Source: Verrucomicrobiota bacterium (lineage in GTDB: Bacteria; Verrucomicrobiota; Verrucomicrobiia; Limisphaerales; UBA8199). From it: DNA of 41,719 nt. Every line of letters starts with the position of its first letter. Position 1 is the first letter of the stretch. Positions 16,483 to 24,139 of this stretch are shown here, in pieces. The stretch lies in the NCBI GenBank assembly GCA_003176045.1, contig PSRM01000348.1, positions 1 through 41,719 on the forward strand, in the 5' to 3' direction. The notes beneath the pieces are model-generated. The model was not told where the DNA came from. It was given only the letters and a program-made list of their open reading frames with translations, and searched no databases. The translations under genes and the position numbers were made by a program.

Positions 16483-17859
16483 TTGAAGATTCCCTCCAGC
16501 ATACGGTTTCGACTTGCTGCCTTAGCGATTGCAGCGGCGGTGCTGGGCGCGTTGATCATTGCCATAACCCTGGCATTGCAGAACAAATCAACGGCCATTC
16601 GGAAATGGCTGAGCCTCCAGGATACGGAGAGCTTCGGCATACAAGACCATTTCAAAGACAAGTTCCGGCTTGCCAACGCCCACATGCGCCGCTTCGGCAC
16701 CACGGAGGAGCCGGCGGCCTGGGACGAGTTTCTCAAGGCCAGCCAGGATCTCAAAACCTGGATTGACGACCAGGCTGGCCGGTTAACGAACGCCAACGAA
16801 AAGGCAACTCTCAAGAAATTGGATAGCGCCTGGGAGGCCTATATGCGGCAAGCTCAGATTGTCCGCCGCGTGGCGGCCACCAACCCAGTTGTGGGTGTGA
16901 CTCTCGCCGAATATAACGATTTCACCGATCAATCCCGCAAATTCCTTGATCTGGGCCAGGACCTGGCCCGCGCTCATTACGAATCCCGCAACCTCGGGCT
17001 GGCGCAAGCTCACCGGCTGCTGACGGACATGCGCTACACCGTACTCGTGTTGGTGGCGCTGTTGTTGTTGTTCGGCTTGGCGCTGGCTTTGACGGTCTAT
17101 CGAAATCTTATAGCGCCGTTGCGCGTGCGGCTGGCGCAAAGCGAACAACTGGCGCACCGCAATGAAAAGCTGGCTTCTCTCGGGTTGCTGGCCGCCGGCG
17201 TAGCTCATGAAATCCGCAATCCTCTGACGGCGATCAAAACAGCCGCCTTCAGCCAGCAGAAACGGTTCCCCCAAGGCTCCCCTCAACGCGCCGATGGCGA
17301 GATCATTGAACATGAAGTCTCGCGGCTTGAGCGCATCGTCAATGAGTTCCTTCACTTCGCGCGTCCGGCCAGGCCAAATCTCACCCCTATTCTCGCCGAT
17401 GAGCCGTTGCGGGAGGTTGAAATCCTGCTCGCGCCTCAATTGGCCCAATCGAATATACAACTGGTCCGCGAGCCATCCGGCCCTTTGGCCATTCGCGCCG
17501 ATGCTGCGCAGCTAAAACAGGTTCTGATCAATCTGGTGCAGAACGCCGCCGAGAGCATCGAGCGCGGCGGCACGATCTGGCTCCGCTCGCGGCATGGCCG
17601 CAAACGGCTTGGGGATGGCGAGCGGGAGGTCGTCGTTTTGGAAGTGGCTGACACCGGCCGTGGCATCTCGCCGGAAGCGCAGAAGCGACTCTTTGATCCT
17701 TTTTTCAGTACAAAAGAGAAAGGGACCGGGCTCGGACTCGCCATTGCCTCGCGAATAGTCGAACTGCATGGCGGCGCGCTACAGTATCAGACTGAGGTAA
17801 ACCGCGGCTCGACCTTCGGTATTATCTTGCCGCGTGTGCCCACGGTGGATGGCGAATGA
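16483..17859 (+). CDS. Membrane sensor histidine kinase (NtrB/ZraS-like class)
   Basis: The 458-residue kinase has a first membrane span at residues ~8-33, a helical periplasmic sensor domain, a second span at ~185-207 and a short HAMP-like linker. The phospho-acceptor motif AAGVAHEIRNPLTAIKTA follows (His242), then the ATPase with an N box (VLINLVQNAAESIE), DTGRG (390-394), FDPFFSTKEKGTGLGLAIA and a final RGSTFGIILP. The start is TTG 16483 (MKIPSS); no ATG keeps the first span. The next gene is an NtrC-family regulator after 303 bp, so the two very probably form a two-component pair that drives sigma-54 promoters. The signal sensed is unknown. Confidence 0.92.
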   Translation: MKIPSSIRFRLAALAIAAAVLGALIIAITLALQNKSTAIRKWLSLQDTESFGIQDHFKDKFRLANAHMRRFGTTEEPAAWDEFLKASQDLKTWIDDQAGRLTNANEKATLKKLDSAWEAYMRQAQIVRRVAATNPVVGVTLAEYNDFTDQSRKFLDLGQDLARAHYESRNLGLAQAHRLLTDMRYTVLVLVALLLLFGLALALTVYRNLIAPLRVRLAQSEQLAHRNEKLASLGLLAAGVAHEIRNPLTAIKTAAFSQQKRFPQGSPQRADGEIIEHEVSRLERIVNEFLHFARPARPNLTPILADEPLREVEILLAPQLAQSNIQLVREPSGPLAIRADAAQLKQVLINLVQNAAESIERGGTIWLRSRHGRKRLGDGEREVVVLEVADTGRGISPEAQKRLFDPFFSTKEKGTGLGLAIASRIVELHGGALQYQTEVNRGSTFGIILPRVPTVDGE

Positions 17860-18162
17860 CGCCGCCTTATCCAAAACTTAGTCGAGAACTTGATCGAAAA
17901 CTTAGTCGAAGCGATCCGGGGAGCGGCTCGGCGCATCTTGAATGTACGGTCAGCCGGGACATTCGCCCCCACGCGCGCCGGGTGAGGGCACCCGGCCTAC
18001 AGGAGCAGCGGTTTCACCCTGTAGGCCGGGTGCCCTCACCCGGCGCTTTGGGCATGTGCTCCAACCAAACAACGGCACTTTCCAGATACGCTCGAGCAAG
18101 CAGGCCCGCCCCGCATTTGGATTAGTAAAAACCCAGACTGAGGTTACAATTGCTCGGAACGC
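17860..18162. repeat. Gap with a perfect 27-bp inverted repeat
   Basis: 17876-17910 has three CTTAGTCG/CTTGATCG words. Arms 17975-18001 and 18020-18046 (GCGCCGGGTGAGGGCACCCG and onward) are exact 27-bp reverse complements with an 18-nt centre. A hairpin this strong between kinase and regulator genes could lower expression of the second gene. No gene is visible. Confidence 0.8.
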
Positions 18163-19587
18163 ATGAGCCGCTCCGCCAAAATCCTGCTGATTGACGATGA
18201 CCCCGGCATCCGTGAGACACTGCGCCGCGTGCTGGTGGAGGAGGGCCACAGCGTGGCTTTGGAGCAGCGCGGTGACCACGGCCTGGCCCGGGCCAGTAAA
18301 GAGGCATTCAATCTTATCATAACGGATTTGAGGATGCCCGGCCTCAACGGATTGGAACTTGTGCGCCGGCTGCACGCAGCCCAGCCGCGATTGCCCATCA
18401 TTTTGGTCACTGCCTTCGGCACCACTGAGACGGCTATCGAGGCAATGAAATACGGCGCTTACGATTACCTGCTCAAACCGTTTGAGGTCCCGCAACTCCT
18501 GGAATTAGTGCGCAAGGCCGCAGATAGCAACCGCTTGATGTCCGAGCCGGTGGTGTTGGGTAATACCGGCGCGGCGAGGGATGCCCTGGTGGGCAAAAGC
18601 GCTGCCATGCAGTCAATCTACAAGGAGGTCGGCCGGGTGGCGTCCAAACCCGTGAACGTGCTTATCCGCGGAGAAACCGGCACGGGCAAGGAACTGGTGG
18701 CCCGAGCCATCTATCATCATAGCGACCGCGCGGATGCTGCTTTCGTAGCCATCAATTGCGCCGCCATTCCCGAAACCTTGCTCGAAAGCGAACTGTTCGG
18801 TCATGAGCGTGGCGCTTTTACGGGTGCGGAGGAGCGGCGCATTGGGCGATTCGAGCAAGCAGACCGTGGCACGATCTTCCTGGACGAGATCGGCGATATG
18901 ACTCTGGGCACCCAGGTCAAATTGATGCGCGTGTTGCAGGAAAAATGCCTTCAACGCCTCGGCGGAAAGGAAACCATCAGCGTGAATGTGCGTGTCCTGG
19001 CGGCTACTCATCACGATTTGGAGGGCGCGATTGCTCAACGGCGGTTCCGCGAGGACCTTTATTATCGGCTCAGCGTCGTTGTTATCACGCTGCCTCCACT
19101 CAGGCAGCGGCGGGAAGACATTCCGGAGCTGGTTCGCTACTTTCTTCAGAAACATGGGCCCGATCTCGGAAACCCACGCCCCTCGATTCATCCGGAGGCG
19201 ATGCAGTTTTTGCAAAACCAGCACTGGCCGGGCAACGTTCGCGAGTTGGAAAATGTCATTCGCAAGGCAATCCTGCTGGCCCAAAGTTACACGATCAACG
19301 CCGACCATGTGCAAACGGCCCTGAACCGCTCGGCTGAACCGTCCGCCGATGCGCCCAGCGCTTTCGGCGAATACGTGGACGAGTTGCTTGCAGCCGCCCA
19401 GCGAGGCGATCTGCAAAATGCTCACGCTCGGATTCTCGACACCGCCGAGCGTGAGGTGTTTGCCCGCGCCATCAAGCAGGCCCAGGGTAATCAGGCCAAG
19501 GCCGCCCGCTGGCTCGGTGTCTCCCGCGTGACCATGAAGGCGAAGCTCACGCAGTTTGGCCTCCATCCCGCCCAAGAGGAACAGTGA
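18163..19587 (+). CDS. NtrC-family sigma-54-dependent response regulator
   Basis: A receiver domain (acidic pocket Asp11-13, phospho-acceptor Asp55 in ITDLRMPG, conserved Lys in LLKPFE) is followed by an AAA+ domain with Walker A GETGTGKE (170-177), the sigma-54-contacting loop GAFTGA (217-222) and GTIFLDEIGDM as Walker B. The C-terminal FIS-type helix-turn-helix ends in AARWLGVSRVTMKAKLTQFG. All parts needed for activation at -24/-12 promoters are intact. At 474 residues the length is normal. It is the likely partner of the upstream kinase. Targets are unknown; no -12/-24 promoter was identified in the window with certainty. Confidence 0.95.
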   Translation: MSRSAKILLIDDDPGIRETLRRVLVEEGHSVALEQRGDHGLARASKEAFNLIITDLRMPGLNGLELVRRLHAAQPRLPIILVTAFGTTETAIEAMKYGAYDYLLKPFEVPQLLELVRKAADSNRLMSEPVVLGNTGAARDALVGKSAAMQSIYKEVGRVASKPVNVLIRGETGTGKELVARAIYHHSDRADAAFVAINCAAIPETLLESELFGHERGAFTGAEERRIGRFEQADRGTIFLDEIGDMTLGTQVKLMRVLQEKCLQRLGGKETISVNVRVLAATHHDLEGAIAQRRFREDLYYRLSVVVITLPPLRQRREDIPELVRYFLQKHGPDLGNPRPSIHPEAMQFLQNQHWPGNVRELENVIRKAILLAQSYTINADHVQTALNRSAEPSADAPSAFGEYVDELLAAAQRGDLQNAHARILDTAEREVFARAIKQAQGNQAKAARWLGVSRVTMKAKLTQFGLHPAQEEQ

Positions 19588-19647
19588 GCCGTTTGATCAG
19601 ACTTGTCAGGCCGATCCGACCGGTCCGAATGGTCTGACGAAATTAAG

Positions 19648-21207
19648 ATGGCCGATATCGTTCTTACTACACTCAACGCGAAATACATCCACGCCGCGTT
19701 CGGCCTGCGTTACCTGATGGCGAACCTGGGCCCACTTCGTTCAAAGGCCAGGATCATTGAGTTCGACATCCACCACCGGCCCCTTGACATGGCAGAGGCT
19801 CTGCTCGCTCAAAATCCATCAATCATCGGCTTTGGCGTGTACATCTGGAATGTGGCTCCCACCACTGAAGTGATCGCCGCCCTCAAGCGCCTGCGACCCG
19901 ATGTCATCATTGTCATCGGCGGGCCGGAGGTTAGTTACGAAATCGAAACCCAGGCGATTGCTCAATTAGCCGACTACGTCATCACCGGCGAAGCGGATCT
20001 GAAATTCGCCGAACTTTGCCATCAACTTCTCTCGGGGCAACTGCCCGATTCGAAAATCCTCGCGGCGGATTTGCCCGATTTTTCCCAACTAACACTCCCT
20101 TACGAACTGTACGACGAGCAGGACATCGCTCATCGGATCATCTATGTCGAAGCCTCCCGCGGTTGTCCGTTCACTTGTGAATTTTGCCTATCCTCGCTCG
20201 ATATTCCTGTCCGGCAAGTCCTGCTCCCAAAGTTGCTCCAGGAAATGCAACGCCTTTTGGATCGAGGTGTGAAGCGCTTCAAATTTGTTGATCGCACCTT
20301 CAATTTGAACATCGCGGTCAGCAAGGCTATTCTTGAGTTTTTTCTCGACCGCTATAAGCCAGGCTATTTTTTCCATTTCGAGTTGATCCCTGACCGGCTC
20401 CCGGCAGCGCTCCGGGAAATCATCGCACAGTTTCCACCCGGCGCTCTTCAATTTGAGGTAGGCATCCAGACCTTCAACGAACAGGTGGGCACTTTGATCA
20501 GGCGCAGACAAAACTATCAGCGTCTGGAGGAGAACCTGGCTTTTCTGCGCGACTGCACGGATGTCCACGTGCATGCAGATCTCATCGCCGGTTTGCCTGG
20601 AGAATCCCTGGAAAGCTTTGCCGCTGGTTTCGATCGTCTCGTGGCGCTCAGTCCGCAGGAAATCCAGGTCGGCATTCTGAAACGTTTGCGTGGCACTCCA
20701 ATCGTACGCCACGACTTCGAATGGCAAATGATCTACAACCCGCAGCCGCCTTACGAGATCCTGCAACACAAATTAATAGACTTCGCCACGATGCAAAAAC
20801 TTCGCCGGTTCGCCCGCTATTGGGACCTGATCGCCAACAGCGGCAATTTCGTAGAAACGACGCCGCTGCTCTGGGGGGTGGGGACGGCCTCGTCCCCACA
20901 TTCTTTGCCTGTCTCCCCATTTCACGCGTTCCTGCGCCTCAGTGAATGGCTCCTTACTCGTGCCGGACGGACAGACAGCATTGCCCTGGTTCGCCTGATG
21001 GAACTACTTTTCGATTACCTGTCCGGCGAACTTAAACACGATCCCGCGCACATCGCTGTGCCCCTTTGGCGAGACTACTGTCGCGGCGGTCGCCGAGATA
21101 AGCCCTTATTCCTGAGGCCCTACCTTTCCGCTGCTCCGGAGATTCCGCCCGCCAACCGTCGCCCCGATCTTCCAAGACGTCAGGCGAGGCATTTGGCAGA
21201 TTTATAA
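19648..21207 (+). CDS. B12-binding-domain radical SAM protein (DUF4080 type)
   Basis: The start is ATG 19648 (MADIVLTTLNAKYIH); an upstream GTG-type start at 19603 would only add repeat-derived residues. Residues 1-140 form a cobalamin-binding-type Rossmann domain (IIGFGVYIWNV, VIVIGGPEVSYE) that lacks the DXHXXG cobalamin-ligand motif. The radical SAM 4Fe-4S motif is Cys173-X3-Cys177-X2-Cys180 (GCPFTCEFC). The remainder matches the DUF4080 type of C-terminus. The chemistry is unknown; relatives include methyltransferases and anaerobic-type modifying enzymes. A short palindrome (20878-20899) is translated in frame within the C-terminal part. Confidence 0.88.
   Translation: MADIVLTTLNAKYIHAAFGLRYLMANLGPLRSKARIIEFDIHHRPLDMAEALLAQNPSIIGFGVYIWNVAPTTEVIAALKRLRPDVIIVIGGPEVSYEIETQAIAQLADYVITGEADLKFAELCHQLLSGQLPDSKILAADLPDFSQLTLPYELYDEQDIAHRIIYVEASRGCPFTCEFCLSSLDIPVRQVLLPKLLQEMQRLLDRGVKRFKFVDRTFNLNIAVSKAILEFFLDRYKPGYFFHFELIPDRLPAALREIIAQFPPGALQFEVGIQTFNEQVGTLIRRRQNYQRLEENLAFLRDCTDVHVHADLIAGLPGESLESFAAGFDRLVALSPQEIQVGILKRLRGTPIVRHDFEWQMIYNPQPPYEILQHKLIDFATMQKLRRFARYWDLIANSGNFVETTPLLWGVGTASSPHSLPVSPFHAFLRLSEWLLTRAGRTDSIALVRLMELLFDYLSGELKHDPAHIAVPLWRDYCRGGRRDKPLFLRPYLSAAPEIPPANRRPDLPRRQARHLADL
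20878..20899. repeat. Short palindrome GTGGGGACG-GCCT-CGTCCCCAC in the radical SAM gene
   Basis: Nine-base perfect arms with a 4-nt loop are read in frame as part of VGTASSPH, between a conserved-looking FVETTPLLWG and FHAFLRLSEW. The local GC-rich character differs from the surrounding sequence, which suggests an inserted repeat. Confidence 0.7.
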
Positions 21208-21230
21208 CGAGGTCGGCTTAACTGACTTTT

Positions 21231-21413
21231 AATCCCGTAGGGATGACAGAAAATAGCCCAGCGTTTCAACGCTGGGTTAATGGCCGGAAGTTGACTAAGT
21301 CCCGCAGGGACGGCAGAACCATTTTTCTGTCGTCCCTACGGGACTTAAGGCACTCAATCGCTCCCGACCCAGCGTTGAACCGCTGGGCTATTGTCTGCCG
21401 TCCCTCCGGGACT
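21231..21413. repeat. 183-bp nested palindromic element, copy 2
   Basis: It has the same architecture as 16091-16272: outer TCCCGTAGGGATGACAG arm, CCCAGCGTTTCAACGCTGGG hairpin, central AAGTCCCGCAGGGACGGCAG / CTGTCGTCCCTACGGGACTT hairpin, second CCAGCGTT hairpin, closing arm. It fills the convergent gap between the radical SAM and phospholipase-like genes. Confidence 0.87.
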
Positions 21414-21427
21414 ACACAGAATGGGCG

Positions 21428-23005
21428 TTACAGCAATGGCTGAGATGCTTTGAGCAGGCCCAGCTCGAATTGGGTTTGGCGCCAGCGGCGGCGTTCGGAG
21501 CAGGTGCGCACGGGGACGGCGCCGCTGGAGTAGTAGGCCAGGATGGCGCTGCGGATATCGGATTCAATTTGGAATTGCGGATGGGATCGGGCTGGCGGAG
21601 GCAATCTGTAACTCGCACGCCACGAGGAGTCGGCGTTTTTGGGAGAAGCCAGAGGCGAAGTTGACGATCCGTCTTCGGCAAAGATGTGATGCGGAGGTCG
21701 AGCGCGGTGATGAGCACGGTGCTCGGGTGATGTGGTCTGCAGATAAAGCTCATGGACAAGCTGGGCGAAAGTTTTGTCGCAAAGCCGGTATTCGCCAGGA
21801 CTGGTCCTCATTCCGGTGTCGAGGTCATGATTAGGCGCGCGCAGGTTGCCGCGCCCAACTTCCAGCAGCAGGCCGCGGTAATTCTCGACGGTTTTATTGA
21901 TGCTCTTAAGGTAAAGATCTTCCGTTTGCGTGTTGGGGATGTTGAAAGCGAGCGCTCCGAAGGGGCCGATCTTCGGAATACAACGCAAACAGAAAGTCAG
22001 GATGCGATGCGGAATGGTTGGGTGGCGGTATTCGCGCCCCCACTCGCGCTGGTACTCAGCTCGGGAAAGATAATAACGAAAGAGTCGGTGTTCAGCGTTC
22101 GGGGTTTCGTGGAGCTGGGCAATGTCCGGCTTTTTCCATTCGATGGCCGCGCGAGTGATTTCCGGGATGACCTTGCTCACGGCGCGGCGCAGGGTTCCGA
22201 TGGCCAGTTCTTCGTTTTCGAGCACCGACCGAAGGGTTAAGCCGTAGGTTTGAAAGAAAGTCCGTTCCAGCAGGGGTTTGGACACTGCGAAACCGATGAA
22301 ATCATGGTACTGATCCGAGGTGTACCGGTGCTTGGCGACCTGGACGAGATCGAAACCGAATTCGGTGCGGATGTGGGCCTTGGTACACTCTTCATAAGTG
22401 ACCTCCGGCCCGTAGCGGGCCTGAAGTTTCGGAAAGGAGAGCGCGACAGCGCGATTCACAGAGGGATGGCCGGCAATATCCGCCGCATAGTGCGATAGCG
22501 ACCCGAGCGCAAAAGCATATTCGTTTAAATTCTGAGATTCATGAATGAGGTTCACGACAAAATCCCCAGTTCGGACGTAATGGAGCAGATCGGTGAAAAA
22601 ACGGTTGCCGAAAGGCATGTAGCCCATGTCATAAATGAGACAGCCCCCGTAGGAGTAAGCATGAGCGCGAAGCAGGTCGTCGCGACTGGCTGACGGGAAC
22701 CGCTTCAGCAGTAAAGGCTGGATGTCATCGTGCCAGAGTAAATCCACGATTTCTTCGTGTGTCAGGAGGGAATAGGCGCTGGCACGGAACGGGAAGAGGG
22801 CGAAAAGAAATAGGGCAGATAAGAGATGGAGGATCGAACCGCAGCGTGAAACGTGAAACGTGAAATGTGGAACTTGAAACGCCTTCGCCCGCCTCCGGCG
22901 TAACAAGTGCGCGAAAGGTGATGGAAGAAATCTGCTCGCAATAGCGGCAGATGCTGGGTGCTGGATGCTGGATCCTTCCTTCCCGATGCTGGTCGCTGGA
23001 TGCAC
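21428..23005 (-). CDS. Exported zinc-dependent phospholipase C-like protein
   Basis: After a hydrophobic segment (LHLLSALFLFALFPFRASA) the mature part begins YSLLTHEEIVDLLW and contains HAYSYGGCLIYDMGYMPFG, LIHESQNLNEYAFALGSLSH and YAADIAGHPSVNRAV. These His/Asp blocks are the metal ligands of the zinc-dependent phospholipase C / S1-P1 nuclease fold. The domain covers roughly residues 80-330; the C-terminal 200 residues are less conserved and Pro/Arg-rich. The true start is unclear: the first 60 codons run through heptamer repeats (GCTGGAT 22951-22974, ACGTGAA 22844-22880) and no good start lies directly before the signal segment. The substrate (phospholipid or other) is not evident. Confidence 0.75.
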   Translation of the reverse strand: MHPATSIGKEGSSIQHPASAAIASRFLPSPFAHLLRRRRAKAFQVPHFTFHVSRCGSILHLLSALFLFALFPFRASAYSLLTHEEIVDLLWHDDIQPLLLKRFPSASRDDLLRAHAYSYGGCLIYDMGYMPFGNRFFTDLLHYVRTGDFVVNLIHESQNLNEYAFALGSLSHYAADIAGHPSVNRAVALSFPKLQARYGPEVTYEECTKAHIRTEFGFDLVQVAKHRYTSDQYHDFIGFAVSKPLLERTFFQTYGLTLRSVLENEELAIGTLRRAVSKVIPEITRAAIEWKKPDIAQLHETPNAEHRLFRYYLSRAEYQREWGREYRHPTIPHRILTFCLRCIPKIGPFGALAFNIPNTQTEDLYLKSINKTVENYRGLLLEVGRGNLRAPNHDLDTGMRTSPGEYRLCDKTFAQLVHELYLQTTSPEHRAHHRARPPHHIFAEDGSSTSPLASPKNADSSWRASYRLPPPARSHPQFQIESDIRSAILAYYSSGAVPVRTCSERRRWRQTQFELGLLKASQPLL

Positions 23006-23246
23006 TAATCAAATAACCGATGAAATTGCAGCAGGGACAAGAGAGGGAAAAGCCCTACGAATGACCACGAGACCACGAGACTACAAGACCACAAGACGAC
23101 AACCGTTCTCCGTCCCCATTTAACCTTTTTTAACTCATTTAACTCATTCAACCCTTCGCCAGTAGCCAGTAGTTAGGCTTCTAACGAGCAACCCTCAATC
23201 GGTCCCATTTAACTTATTTAACTCATTTAACCTATTTAACCTTTGC
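23006..23246. repeat. Intergenic simple-sequence region
   Basis: It is made almost only of short words: GACCACGA/GACTACAA/GACCACAA octamers (23063-23098), TTTAACTCAT-type decamers (23118-23152 and 23206-23243) and an AGTAGCCAGTAG word. No gene is seen. Confidence 0.75.
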
Positions 23247-24077
23247 TCAGTGGACCGTATCAGTGGTCTTGTGGTCCTGTGGTCTCGTGGTCTTGTTGTC
23301 TTGTTGTCTGGCAGTCCTGGCCTGAAAGACCCAATTGGGTTTTTCGGTGTGGCTCCAGAAATAGGTCTCGAATCCACGCAGAGTAAGGCGCACGTGAAAA
23401 TGGTAGTCAAGCATTTCGTGCCAGGCTGCAGCGGGAGTCCAGTCCTCAAAGTAAATTCGATAGAGACCGAGCACCAGGCTGGTGCGGTCTTCGCTTAAAT
23501 AACAGTGCAAGAAAATGGGTCGCAGCGAAGGATCGCTCAGAACAAGAAGTGCCTGCCGCACACGTTTCTCGCGGGGAGCCAGTGGCGAAGCGAGGATGGG
23601 TACGTTGCGATACATTATGCCGTTGTCCCGGGCGAGCTTTCTTTCGGGGCGTATGTCCCATGGCAAGGTTTCCAAGCTGAGCACGGTGCGAACGCCTCGC
23701 TGGTGCAGCAGATCGAACTGCTCCTGGGAGTGGGGTTTGCAACCAAGAAATATGCCAGGCGCGAATTCTTTGATTTCGAATTTCTTGGGCGGAGTTGTGC
23801 AGCCTGTCGAAAAGACCACCAGACCACTGACCACGAACCACAAGACTACAGACCACAGACCACAGACCAGGGACCTTTGAAAAAAGTTAAATGAGTTGAA
23901 TTGGTTAAATAAGTTAAATGAGGAGCACCACCGACGGCGGGCCGCTATGAAGAATAGCCAATAGCCAATAGCCGATAGCCATCGGGCGACCCGCACTTTG
24001 GACTTTTTGTGCACCGAAGCCTTGGCGCAGGAGGATGGAATTTGGACTTTGGACTCCCCGGCCACTATTAAACCCAT
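23247..24077 (-). CDS. Dual-specificity/tyrosine phosphatase-like lipoprotein
   Basis: The conserved core runs from FAPGIFLGCKPHSQEQFDLL to YFWSHTEKPNWVF and contains LRPIFLHCYLSEDRTSLVLG, the HC-X5-R phosphatase signature (Cys192, Arg198 from the ATG at 24077). In front is a hydrophobic run LVCGLWSVVLWFVVSGLVVF ending in STGC (Cys93), which looks like a lipoprotein signal. That run is encoded by GACCACA/AGACCAC heptamer repeats (about 23820-23872). The last ~20 residues (Gln/Lys/Thr/Asp-rich) are encoded by an octamer array as well. The true start is uncertain: ATG 24077 keeps the gene clear of the divergent hisA-like gene, and a longer frame reaches 24224. The general-acid residue could not be assigned, so activity is unproven. 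It is predicted to be membrane-anchored and periplasmic. Confidence 0.65.
   Translation of the reverse strand: MGLIVAGESKVQIPSSCAKASVHKKSKVRVARWLSAIGYWLFFIAARRRWCSSFNLFNQFNSFNFFQRSLVCGLWSVVLWFVVSGLVVFSTGCTTPPKKFEIKEFAPGIFLGCKPHSQEQFDLLHQRGVRTVLSLETLPWDIRPERKLARDNGIMYRNVPILASPLAPREKRVRQALLVLSDPSLRPIFLHCYLSEDRTSLVLGLYRIYFEDWTPAAAWHEMLDYHFHVRLTLRGFETYFWSHTEKPNWVFQARTARQQDNKTTRPQDHKTTDTVH
23820..23872. repeat. Heptamer array encoding a signal-peptide-like segment
   Basis: ACCACTG, ACCACGA, ACCACAA, ACTACAG, ACCACAG, ACCACAG and similar units follow each other with a period of 7. On the minus strand they read as Leu/Val/Trp codons that form the hydrophobic part of the phosphatase lipoprotein signal. 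Confidence 0.75.
23882..23980. repeat. TTAAAT/GTTAAAT words and AATAGCC heptamers
   Basis: 23882-23930 holds words such as GTTAAATGAGTTGAATTG and GTTAAATAAGTTAAATGAG; 23953-23979 holds AATAGCC x3 plus a variant. Both lie in the 5' part of the longest frame of the phosphatase gene. Confidence 0.7.
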
Positions 24078-24139
24078 TCCTCGAAAAACGAGAATTGCAA
24101 ATTGAGAATTGGTCGTTGGGTAGGTAGGTTTTCTCCGCC

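Noticed and set aside
18613..19575. Minus-strand frame of 320 codons
   Set aside because: It is opposite the NtrC-type regulator, whose motifs are complete, and shows no domain of its own.
23063..23320. GACCACAA repeats as a CRISPR array
   Set aside because: Units are 7-10 nt and directly adjacent, with no spacers of constant length and no cas genes.
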